This document shows, piece by piece, positions 54,016-61,438 of a stretch of 64,000 bases of DNA. The DNA is from Sphingobium lactosutens. GTDB taxonomy: Bacteria > Pseudomonadota > Alphaproteobacteria > Sphingomonadales > Sphingomonadaceae. The stretch's first letter is position 1. Each line of letters opens with the position of its first letter. A program made the position numbers and the translations under genes. The notes beneath the pieces are model-generated. The model saw only the letters and a program-made list of their open reading frames with translations, was not told the origin of the DNA and searched no databases. Where the stretch lies: NCBI RefSeq assembly GCF_013393185.1, contig NZ_QJQX01000083.1, forward strand, positions 62,001-126,000, written 5' to 3'.

Positions 54016-55518
54016 TCAGGCAAGCGCCTTCTTCACCAGTTCGTTGACGACCTGTGGGTTGGCCTTGCCCTGCATCGCCTTCATCGTCTGACCGACGAAG
54101 AAGCCGAACAAGGCTTCCTTGCCCGCCTTATACTGCTCGACCTTGTCGCCATTCTTGGCGAGCACATCGGCCACCGCTGCCTCGATCGCGCCGGTGTCGC
54201 TGGTCTGTTTCAGACCCTTTTCCTCGACGATCTTGCCAGGCTTGTCGCCCGTTTCCAACATGATCTCGAACACCTGCTTGGCGATCGTGCCGCTGATCGT
54301 GCCATCGGCAACCAGCGCCAGCAATTCGGCGCCTTCCTCTGGGCTTACCGGGCTATCTTCCAACGACTTGCCAATGCGGTTGAGCGCGCCATAGAGTTCC
54401 GACAGCAACCAGTTGGCCGATGCCTTGGCGACTTCGCCCTCGCTCTTCTTCTGGATGCGCGCGCCTTCGGCCAGCAGCGCCTCGAACCAGCGCGCCGTGT
54501 CGGCGTCGGCGGTCAGGGTCGCGGCGTTATAGGCGGACAGGCCCAGATCGCCTTCATAGCGCGCGCGCTTGGCGTCGGGCAGTTCGGGCAACGACTGGCG
54601 GCATGCCTCCAGGAAGGCATCGTCCAGCTCCAGCGGCAACAGGTCGGGATCGGGGAAGTAGCGATAGTCGTGCGCATCTTCCTTCGATCGCATCGACCGC
54701 GTCTCGTTGCGATCCGGATCGTAGAGGCGCGTTTCCTGCACGATCTTGCCGCCGGCTTCCAGCACATCGACCTGACGGTTCGCCTCATGCTCGACCACGG
54801 CCATCACGAAGCGAACCGAGTTGACGTTCTTCGTCTCGGTGCGGGTACCGAACTCTTCGCCCGGACGACGCACGGAGACGTTGACGTCGGCGCGCATCGA
54901 ACCCTGGTCCATATTGCCGTCGCACGAGCCGACATAGCGCAGAATGGTCCGCAGCTTCGACAGATAAGCCCCTGCTTCGGCAGGAGAACGCATGTCCGGC
55001 TTCGACACGATTTCCATCAGCGCCACGCCCGACCGGTTGAGGTCGACATAGGAGCTGGTCGGATGCTGGTCGTGCATCAGCTTGCCGGCGTCCTGCTCGA
55101 CATGGATGCGCTCGACGCCGATCCGCTTGGTGCTGGCTTCGGGGTTCTTCTCGTCCAGCACGATGTCGATCGCGCCTTCACCCACGATCGGGTGATAGAG
55201 CTGGCTGATCTGATAGCCCTGCGGCAGATCGGCATAGAAATAATTCTTGCGGTCGAAGCGCGACCATTTGTTGATCTGCGCGTCGATCGCCATACCGGTG
55301 CGCACCGCCTGGCGGATGCACTCCTGATTGGGCACGGGCAACATGCCGGGCATGGCCGCGTCGATCAGCGACACCTGCGTGTTTGGTTCCGCGCCGAACG
55401 CCGTCGCGGCGCCCGAAAACAGCTTCGCGTTCGACGTCACCTGCGCATGGACTTCCAGGCCGATCACGACCTCCCACTCGCCGGTTGCGCCCTGGATGCG
55501 ATAGGTTGCGTCGGTCAT
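54016..55518 (-). CDS. gatB: Asp-tRNA(Asn)/Glu-tRNA(Gln) amidotransferase subunit B
   Basis: 500 residues, the family's usual length. WEVVIGLEVHAQVTSNAKLFSG at the N-terminus, the VDLNRSGVALMEIVSKPDMRSP segment and the C-terminal YqeY-like tail (GQTMKAMQGKANPQVVNELV) are diagnostic. It phosphorylates the misacylated tRNA and accepts ammonia from GatA. It ends the gatC-gatA-(small gene)-gatB operon; one base separates it from the small gene. Confidence 0.97.
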   Translation of the reverse strand: MTDATYRIQGATGEWEVVIGLEVHAQVTSNAKLFSGAATAFGAEPNTQVSLIDAAMPGMLPVPNQECIRQAVRTGMAIDAQINKWSRFDRKNYFYADLPQGYQISQLYHPIVGEGAIDIVLDEKNPEASTKRIGVERIHVEQDAGKLMHDQHPTSSYVDLNRSGVALMEIVSKPDMRSPAEAGAYLSKLRTILRYVGSCDGNMDQGSMRADVNVSVRRPGEEFGTRTETKNVNSVRFVMAVVEHEANRQVDVLEAGGKIVQETRLYDPDRNETRSMRSKEDAHDYRYFPDPDLLPLELDDAFLEACRQSLPELPDAKRARYEGDLGLSAYNAATLTADADTARWFEALLAEGARIQKKSEGEVAKASANWLLSELYGALNRIGKSLEDSPVSPEEGAELLALVADGTISGTIAKQVFEIMLETGDKPGKIVEEKGLKQTSDTGAIEAAVADVLAKNGDKVEQYKAGKEALFGFFVGQTMKAMQGKANPQVVNELVKKALA

Positions 55519-55519
55519 G

Positions 55520-55846
55520 TTATCGCTCCAAATACCTCAATGTGTCCTCAATCTCAGCTCGCAAGAAAGCTTCGTCCGGGCCTGTGACGGCGAAGTGATT
55601 GAACATCCGCCTTATGTATTCTTTTCGCTCAGGAAACTTTCGCAACTCATAGATAATTGCGCCTGTTTCGAAGCCATATTTGTTGGGATCTCCAAGTCGC
55701 TCTGTCAAAGTACGAAATTTTTGAAATTGATCGTACTCCTGCTTGCGTCTCTCATTATTCACATGCTGTGCAGCGGACCATGCCAATACCGCAAACGGTA
55801 TAACAAGACCGAGCCAGGCGATAACCTGATCCCATGTGTAATGCAT
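55520..55846 (-). CDS. Small membrane-anchored protein inserted between gatA and gatB
   Basis: 108 residues: an N-terminal membrane segment (about 9-27, IAWLGLVIPFAVLAWSAA) and a charged helical domain (EYDQFQKFRTLTERL, FPERKEYIRRMFNHF, FLRAEIEDTLRYLER). It resembles small DUF4760-type anchored proteins in shape only; no family is claimed. Its base composition is plainly lower in G+C than both neighbours, with AAA, ATA and TTT codons that they avoid, which suggests acquisition. It is spaced one base from gatA (TAAGATG) and one base from gatB, so it is translated within the operon. Confidence 0.7.
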   Translation of the reverse strand: MHYTWDQVIAWLGLVIPFAVLAWSAAQHVNNERRKQEYDQFQKFRTLTERLGDPNKYGFETGAIIYELRKFPERKEYIRRMFNHFAVTGPDEAFLRAEIEDTLRYLER

Positions 55847-55847
55847 C

Positions 55848-57350
55848 TTACCACCACTTGTCCGGCCGCGCCGTGAAGCCAGCCCGTTCTTCGATCGCGA
55901 GGCTCGCGTTCAGCACGGTCTGCTCATCCAGCGCCTTGCCGATGATCTGCAAGCCGATCGGAAGACCCGCCGAATCCAGCCCGCCCGGCACCGCCATCGC
56001 CGGCAGCCCCGCCAGCGAAGCCGGCACGGTGAAGACGTCGTTCAGATACATGGCCAGCGGATCGGCCTGCTTCTCACCCAGCGCGAACGACGCGCTCGGC
56101 GCGGTCGGCGTCAGCAGCAGGTCGCACTTCTCAAACGCCAGTTCGAAATCGCGCGCGATCAGAGCCCGAACCTTCTGCGCCTGCGTGTAATAGGCGTCAT
56201 AGAAGCCCGCCGACAGCACATAGGTGCCGATCATGATGCGGCGCTTGACCTCCGGCCCGAAACCGGCGGCGCGGGTTGCGGCATACATGTCCTGCAAGCC
56301 CGCCCCATCGGGCAGGTCGCGCTGGCCATACCGCACGCCGTCATAGCGGGCGAGGTTCGACGAAGCCTCGGCAGGCGCAATGATATAATAGGTCGGCAGC
56401 GCGTACTTGGTATGCGGCAGCGACACGTCCACCACTTCGGCGCCCGCATCCTTCAGCCATTCGATGCCGCGATCCCACATGGCGGAGATTTCGGCGTTCA
56501 GGCCATCGGGGCGATATTCCTTGGGAATACCAACCTTCTTGCCTTTGAGATCGCTCGACAAATTGGCTTCCCACTGCGGCACCGACAGATCGAGGCTGGT
56601 CGAATCCTTGGGATCGAAGCCCGACATCACCTCCAGCAGGATCGCATTGTCGCGTACCGTCCGCGCCATCGGCCCGGCCTGGTCCAGCGACGAGGCGAAG
56701 GCCACGATCCCCCAGCGCGAGCAGCGGCCATAGGTCGGCTTGATGCCGCTGATGCCGGTGAAGGCAGCCGGCTGGCGGATCGAACCGCCGGTGTCGGTGC
56801 CGGTCGCCGCCGGGCAGAGCCGCGCGGAAATCGCCGACGAAGAACCGCCCGAGGAACCACCCGGCGCCAACGCGGCATTACCACCGTCATTGCGCCGCCA
56901 GGGCGAGATCACATTGCCATAATAGCTGGTCTCGTTCGAAGACCCCATGGCGAACTGGTCGAGATTCAGCTTGCCGAGCATCCCCGCACCGGCCGCCCAC
57001 AGCTTGCCCGACACGGTCGATTCATAGGTCGGCACGAAGCCTTCCAGCATGTGGCTGGCGGCGGTCGTCTGCACGCCCTGCGTGCAGAAGAGATCCTTCA
57101 TGCCGATCGGCACGCCGGCCAGCGCGCCCAGCGTTTCACCGGCGGCCTTGGCCTTGTCTGCCGCATCGGCCGCTTCCAGCGCCTTTTCCGGCGTTTCCAC
57201 GATGAAGGCGTTCAGCGCCTTGGCAGCAGCGACGTTGGCGTTGAACGCGCTCGCCACTTCGCGCGCCGAAAAATCGCCCGCGCGGAAGCCGTCGCGGATT
57301 TCCGCAACGGTAAGATCAGTCAAAGCGCTTTTGTCTGTAGAATTTGGCAT
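55848..57350 (-). CDS. gatA: Asp-tRNA(Asn)/Glu-tRNA(Gln) amidotransferase subunit A
   Basis: 500 residues of the amidase-signature family. The Lys of the Ser-cisSer-Lys triad is in GVPIGMKDLF, and the serines are in the PGGSSGGSSSAI and GTDTGGSIRQPA segments. It releases ammonia from glutamine for GatB. Its ATG overlaps the gatC stop as TAATG (57350). Confidence 0.97.
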   Translation of the reverse strand: MPNSTDKSALTDLTVAEIRDGFRAGDFSAREVASAFNANVAAAKALNAFIVETPEKALEAADAADKAKAAGETLGALAGVPIGMKDLFCTQGVQTTAASHMLEGFVPTYESTVSGKLWAAGAGMLGKLNLDQFAMGSSNETSYYGNVISPWRRNDGGNAALAPGGSSGGSSSAISARLCPAATGTDTGGSIRQPAAFTGISGIKPTYGRCSRWGIVAFASSLDQAGPMARTVRDNAILLEVMSGFDPKDSTSLDLSVPQWEANLSSDLKGKKVGIPKEYRPDGLNAEISAMWDRGIEWLKDAGAEVVDVSLPHTKYALPTYYIIAPAEASSNLARYDGVRYGQRDLPDGAGLQDMYAATRAAGFGPEVKRRIMIGTYVLSAGFYDAYYTQAQKVRALIARDFELAFEKCDLLLTPTAPSASFALGEKQADPLAMYLNDVFTVPASLAGLPAMAVPGGLDSAGLPIGLQIIGKALDEQTVLNASLAIEERAGFTARPDKWW

Positions 57351-57637
57351 TATTCGATCACCTTGGGCACCGCGAAGAAGCCATGTTCGGCCTGCGGCGC
57401 ATTGGCCAGCACCTTGTCACGCACATTGCCGTCGGAAACGACATCGTCGCGCAGGCGTTGATGGTTGGGGATGACGGCCGTCATCGGCTGCACGCCGGAC
57501 ACGTCCACCTCGCCCAGTTGCTCCACCCAGCCAAGGATGTTGTTGAGTTCGGGCACCATGGCTTCCGCTTCCGCATCCGTCACCGAAATGCGCGAAAGGC
57601 TGGCGATCTTTTTCACGGTCTGAAGGTCTATCGACAT
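57350..57637 (-). CDS. gatC: Asp-tRNA(Asn)/Glu-tRNA(Gln) amidotransferase subunit C
   Basis: 95 residues, beginning MSIDLQTVKKIASLSRI. PELNNILGWVEQLGEVDVSGVQPM is the family signature and AEHGFFAVPKVIE the usual end. It wraps around GatA and GatB to hold them together. The longer frame to 57661 adds only eight unsupported residues. First gene of the gat operon. Confidence 0.95.
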   Translation of the reverse strand: MSIDLQTVKKIASLSRISVTDAEAEAMVPELNNILGWVEQLGEVDVSGVQPMTAVIPNHQRLRDDVVSDGNVRDKVLANAPQAEHGFFAVPKVIE

Positions 57638-57704
57638 GGGCCAAGCCGCTAGCACCCGCACCTGCCCGCTTCAAGCAGGTTTAGAGTTGGCGAGGGAATG
57701 TGAA

Positions 57705-57772
57705 CGGCCCGCTCCCCTGCCCGGCTACCCAACGACAGTGTAATATTGGTGGCCGGGTGGGGGAGCGGGCCG
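57705..57772 (+). repeat. Large GC-rich palindrome, REP-like
   Basis: Two 25-bp arms (57705-57729 and 57748-57772) flank an 18-base AT-containing loop. In a plus-strand transcript every position pairs, with three G-U pairs; on the minus strand those three are mismatches. The arms are based on GGCCCGCTCCCC and GGGGGAGCGGGCC. It lies between the divergent starts of gatC and the DUF3089 gene. There is no T-run after it, so it is not a standard terminator. A repetitive extragenic palindrome or an RNA-processing site is likely. Confidence 0.6.
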
Positions 57773-57880
57773 GTGCGGCATTCAAAATGCGCGCTGTCGC
57801 GTATTTTCAAACAGACTCTCCGCCCCTTGCGCCCATCCCATCCATGCGCCAGACAGACGGGACAATTTCGGAGAGTGTGG

Positions 57881-58999
57881 GTGGCGCGCAAATTTCTCTA
57901 TGTCATCGCGACCTTGGTGGTGCTGGTGATCGCCGCGCTGCTGGTCTACCGGGTCTGGGGCATGCAGTTGATCCGGATGGTGATGGTGCCGCGCGAATCC
58001 TTCAGCCAGCTTCAGCCGCTCCCCGCCGACGCCTATGTCGACGCGACCATGTGGATCGCGCGTCCCGATATAGAGAAGGATAATCCGGCGCTCTGGACGC
58101 CCGCCGGCGTGACGACCCCAAAAACCGCGCCAAAGGCCGCCATCTTCTTCATCCACCCGACCAGCTACATCACCACCTTCGGCGACTCCCACTGGAACGC
58201 CCGGCTGGACGACAAGGATGCCGACGCCACCGCCCGCCGCTTCGTGATGAGCCAGGCCAGCGCCTTCAACGCCGCAGGGACCGTCTGGGCGCCGCGCTAT
58301 CGCCAGGCCAATTACGGCGCCTTCCTGACCGACAAGCCCGCCGGCGACCAGGCGCTCGCCGCCGCCTATCACGACGTCGCGCAAGCGTTCGCCGCCTTCG
58401 TGAAGGCCAATCCCACCGGCCCGCTTATTCTGGCCGGCCACAGCCAGGGATCGCGCCACCTGCTGCAACTGCTGCGCGAACAGGTGGCGGGCAAGCCCGT
58501 CGCCGACCGCATCGCCGCTGTCTATGCCGTGGGCTGGCCAGTGTCGGTGGAGGCGGACCTCCCCGCGCTGGGTCTCCCCGCCTGCGCGCGGCAGGATCAG
58601 GCCCACTGTATCGTCAGCTGGCAAAGCTACGCCGAACCGGCCGATCCCTCCGCCGTGGTCGAAAGCTTCGAGCGCAAGACCGGCTATACCGGCAAACCCC
58701 GCAAGGGCACGCACATGCTCTGCACCAACCCGATCACCGGCGCCTTCAACGGCAAGGCGCCCGCCAGCGCCAATAAAGGCACGCTCGATGCGCGGGAGGA
58801 AGGCAAGCCGCCCAAGCTCGTCACCGGCGTCGTCCCCGCCCGCTGCGACACCAGCGGCGTATTGATGATCGGCGAGCCGGTCGACATGGGGCCATTCACA
58901 CTCCCCGGCAACAATTACCATGTCTATGACTACAGCCTGTTCTGGGGCAATGTGCGCGAGGATGCGCAGAAAAGATTGGCGGCCTTCCTAAAGAAGTGA
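57881..58999 (+). CDS. DUF3089-type alpha/beta hydrolase with N-terminal membrane anchor
   Basis: 372 residues. One membrane segment (about 5-24) precedes an alpha/beta-hydrolase fold with the nucleophile elbow AGHSQGSRH (GxSxG). The start of the domain has the DUF3089 pattern (DNPALWTPAG, IFFIHPTSYI). It probably faces the periplasm as an esterase or lipase of unknown substrate. GTG at 57881 is chosen because CGGAGAG lies five bases upstream; the frame upstream of it runs through the palindrome. Confidence 0.83.
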   Translation: MARKFLYVIATLVVLVIAALLVYRVWGMQLIRMVMVPRESFSQLQPLPADAYVDATMWIARPDIEKDNPALWTPAGVTTPKTAPKAAIFFIHPTSYITTFGDSHWNARLDDKDADATARRFVMSQASAFNAAGTVWAPRYRQANYGAFLTDKPAGDQALAAAYHDVAQAFAAFVKANPTGPLILAGHSQGSRHLLQLLREQVAGKPVADRIAAVYAVGWPVSVEADLPALGLPACARQDQAHCIVSWQSYAEPADPSAVVESFERKTGYTGKPRKGTHMLCTNPITGAFNGKAPASANKGTLDAREEGKPPKLVTGVVPARCDTSGVLMIGEPVDMGPFTLPGNNYHVYDYSLFWGNVREDAQKRLAAFLKK

Positions 59000-59030
59000 C
59001 TCCGGCCTCAAGAAGTGACAGGGGCAACCC

Positions 59031-59504
59031 ATGACACTGGTTACAATGGATCGCGTGGCCTTTCGCGAGGCGCTCCCGCAGGGCGGGCGACTGATCGGCA
59101 TGGATGTCGGCACCAAGACGATCGGGCTTGCGCTCTGCGACGCCGCCTGGACGATCGCCAGCCCCGCCTACACCGTCACGCGGGGCAAATTTTCCAAGGA
59201 CAAGATCGGCCTCGCCGCCTTCATCGAACAGCAGCAGGTGAAGGGCATCGTCATCGGCCTGCCGCTGAACCTGGACGGCACCAATTCGCCGCGCAGCCAG
59301 GCCAGCCGCGCCTTTGCCCATAATGTCTCGGACCTTGGCTGTCCGGTCCTGCTCTGGGACGAACGCTGGTCGACCCAGGCCGTGACCCGTACCCTGCTCG
59401 AAGCCGACGCCAGCCGCGCCCGCCGCGACGAACTGGTCGACAAGCTCGCCGCCAGCTACATATTGCAGGGCGCGATCGACGGGCTGGTGGCCGGACTGGA
59501 GTGA
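59031..59504 (+). CDS. ruvX: RuvX/YqgF, 16S rRNA maturation or Holliday-junction nuclease
   Basis: 157 residues with an RNase H-like fold. LIGMDVGTKTIGLALCD carries the first catalytic Asp, GIVIGLPLNLDGTNSPRS and LLWDERWSTQ provide the next conserved acids, and ARRDELVDKLAASYILQ the last. The family processes the 5' end of 16S rRNA in E. coli. ATG at 59031 could be replaced by 59046. Confidence 0.92.
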   Translation: MTLVTMDRVAFREALPQGGRLIGMDVGTKTIGLALCDAAWTIASPAYTVTRGKFSKDKIGLAAFIEQQQVKGIVIGLPLNLDGTNSPRSQASRAFAHNVSDLGCPVLLWDERWSTQAVTRTLLEADASRARRDELVDKLAASYILQGAIDGLVAGLE

Positions 59505-59514
59505 TTATCTGACC

Positions 59515-59919
59515 ATGCATCCCCGGAAACGTCTCTACGCCGTCGCGATCGCCGCCTGCGGACTTTTTCCCGTCTCGGCCCATGCCGGCTTCTACAGCGG
59601 CGACGAGTTGTACGCGGTCTGCACGGCCGAAAAGGGCGGCAAGGATTATTTCGAGAAGAGCTATGAATGCCTTGGCTATATCAGCGGCGCCGTCGATGCC
59701 TTCAACACGACGCGGGAGGTCAACAAGCTTAAAAGCTGTATCCCCGGCGATGTGACGATCAGCGAGCTTCGGTCCGTCACGGTCGATTATCTGGGCAAGA
59801 ACCCGATCGACCGCCAGAAATCGGCCTCCTCGCAGGTCTTCGCCGCAACCCGCAAGGCCTGGCCCTGCCCCGCCGCCAAGAAGGTGATAAAAAAGAAGGT
59901 CGTGAAAAAGAAACCCTAG
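59515..59919 (+). CDS. Secreted Rap1a/Tai-like protein with lysine-rich tail
   Basis: 134 residues. The signal peptide (1-24) ends at SAHAG. The mature part matches the Rap1a/Tai fold by its pattern GDELYAVC, YECLGYISGAVDAF, CIPGDVTISELRSVTVDYL, with three cysteines, and ends in a run of Lys and Val (VIKKKVVKKK). In some bacteria this fold gives immunity to type VI amidase effectors, but most chromosomal copies have no known role; no effector is next to it. It follows ruvX by ten bases. Confidence 0.75.
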   Translation: MHPRKRLYAVAIAACGLFPVSAHAGFYSGDELYAVCTAEKGGKDYFEKSYECLGYISGAVDAFNTTREVNKLKSCIPGDVTISELRSVTVDYLGKNPIDRQKSASSQVFAATRKAWPCPAAKKVIKKKVVKKKP

Positions 59920-60130
59920 CGCGGTCGTCATGGTCCGGAACGACGGCCATCGGTCGATCATCCGCCCATGCTGTCCTACAGCGCCGGCGCCTGCTATATT
60001 TCGCTCGGCTCTTTCCATCGTCTGGCATCCCACTTTCCGATAGGATCGGGCTGGCGCAACAAAATGTCGAAATCTGCGGGAAATATGCGAAGTTAAGCGG
60101 CGCAAATCCTATTTTCGCGCCGACGCACCT

Positions 60131-60508
60131 TCACCCCTCGAAGGCCGCGATGATCGGGCAAGGCCCGTCTTCCGAGGCGTGGCATTGCCGGGCGAGGCGC
60201 TCCAGCGCACCCCTCGCCGCTTGTAGCTCGGCAATCTTCACGTCCAGCGCCGCGATCCGCTCCGCCGCCAGTTCGCGCGCCCGCGCCCTGTCCTGCCCGG
60301 CATCGAGGTGCAGCAGTTCGCCGATCTGCTCCAGGGTGAAGCCCGCTCCCTGCGCCGACCGGATGAAGGCCAGCCGCCGCGCATCCGCTGCGCCGTAGCG
60401 GCGAATGCCCTCTCCCCGCTCCGGCGTGGCGAGCAGGCCGCGCCGCTGATAGTAGCGCACCGTCTCCACCCCGACCCCGCCGGCTTTGGCCAGCGCGGAA
60501 ATCGTCAT
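60131..60508 (-). CDS. MerR-family regulator resembling mercury-type MerR
   Basis: 125 residues: winged-helix start TISALAKAGGVGVETVRYYQRRGLL, dimerisation helix, and a C-terminal metal-loop-like end QCHASEDGPCPIIAAFEG. Two cysteines match the Cys117/Cys126 positions of mercury MerR, with one residue less between them. The Cys82 equivalent is missing (GQDRA), so mercury binding in the classic way is doubtful. ATG at 60508 has AAGGG seven bases upstream. It diverges from the glutaredoxin gene and overlaps the regulated promoter. Confidence 0.87.
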   Translation of the reverse strand: MTISALAKAGGVGVETVRYYQRRGLLATPERGEGIRRYGAADARRLAFIRSAQGAGFTLEQIGELLHLDAGQDRARARELAAERIAALDVKIAELQAARGALERLARQCHASEDGPCPIIAAFEG

Positions 60509-60515
60509 GCTCATC

Positions 60516-60549
60516 CCTTGACTCCGGACCATGGTACGGACCCTATATG
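60516..60549 (+). promoter_or_regulatory. MerR-type promoter and operator
   Basis: TTGACT (60518-60523) and TATATG (60544-60549) are 20 bp apart, the over-long spacing that MerR activators correct by twisting DNA. The spacer holds a near-palindrome, CCGGACCATGGTACGG (60524-60539, 14 of 16 positions symmetric), in the same place as the mer operator. It drives the glutaredoxin-MauE gene and overlaps the start region of merR. Confidence 0.8.
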
Positions 60550-60611
60550 AGCTGCATCCAGAAGTGATTTCAAGTCGGACGGATCATCCGACGCCTGGGA
60601 AATCACGGAAA

Positions 60612-61388
60612 ATGAACGACATTGCCAAGGATGCGACGATGACCAGCACCGCCCCGAAAAGCGCCAACCTCCACCGCATGGTGATGCCCGGCCACACCTG
60701 CCCCTATGGCGTAAAGGCGCGCTGGCTGCTCAAGCGCCACGGCTATCGGATCGAGGACCACTGGCTGACGACCCGCGCGGAAACCGATGCCTTCAAGGCG
60801 CAGCATGATGTGAAGACCACGCCGCAAATCTTCATCGACGGCCAGCGGATCGGCGGCCATGACGATCTGCGCCGCTATCTCGGCCTCAAGGTAAAGGATG
60901 CCAGGGCGACCAGCTATGTGCCGGTGCTGGCCGTATTTGCTGTTGCGGCGCTTCTGGCGCTGGCGGTCAACTGGCTGACCTTTCTGCCGCTCCTGTCCTT
61001 CATGACGCTGGAACGGTTCGTCGCGATCGCGATGATGCTGCTCGCGGTGCTGAAATTGCAGGATGTGGATCGGTTCGCGACCATGTTCCTCAACTATGAC
61101 CTGCTCGCCCGCCGCCTGCCGCCCTACGGCCTAGCCTATCCCTTCCTCGAACTGGGCGCCGGCATGCTGATGCTGACGCGGGCGCTGGACTGGCTCTCCA
61201 TCCCGGTCGCGCTCTTCATCGGCGGCATCGGAACCGTATCGGTGTTCAAGGCGGTCTATCTGGAAAAGCGCGAACTCAAATGCGCCTGCGTCGGCGGCAA
61301 CAGCAATGTGCCCTTGGGCTTCGTCTCACTGACCGAGAATGTGATGATGGTGGCGATGGCCCTGTGGATGCTGGCAGGCATCCACTGA
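60612..61388 (+). CDS. Glutaredoxin-MauE membrane fusion protein
   Basis: 258 residues. Residues 15-100 form a glutaredoxin domain with the redox site CPYG (about 31-34) and the glutathione-binding TTPQIFIDGQRIGGHDDL. About four membrane segments (107-255) have MauE/DoxX-like character, and a CAC motif lies in a loop near residue 222. MauE-like proteins pass reducing power across the membrane. Under a MerR-type regulator, it may deal with metal or thiol stress. ATG at 60612 is used because the frame from 60531 starts inside the operator. Confidence 0.86.
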   Translation: MNDIAKDATMTSTAPKSANLHRMVMPGHTCPYGVKARWLLKRHGYRIEDHWLTTRAETDAFKAQHDVKTTPQIFIDGQRIGGHDDLRRYLGLKVKDARATSYVPVLAVFAVAALLALAVNWLTFLPLLSFMTLERFVAIAMMLLAVLKLQDVDRFATMFLNYDLLARRLPPYGLAYPFLELGAGMLMLTRALDWLSIPVALFIGGIGTVSVFKAVYLEKRELKCACVGGNSNVPLGFVSLTENVMMVAMALWMLAGIH

Positions 61389-61438
61389 ACCAAAAGCGCG
61401 GATGGTCGCGGGGGTCCGCTGACGCACGGGGGTATGAA

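Noticed and set aside
59515..59919. Rap1a-like protein as a type VI immunity protein
   Set aside because: No amidase effector or type VI gene lies nearby, and this fold is widespread in secreted proteins of unrelated or unknown role.
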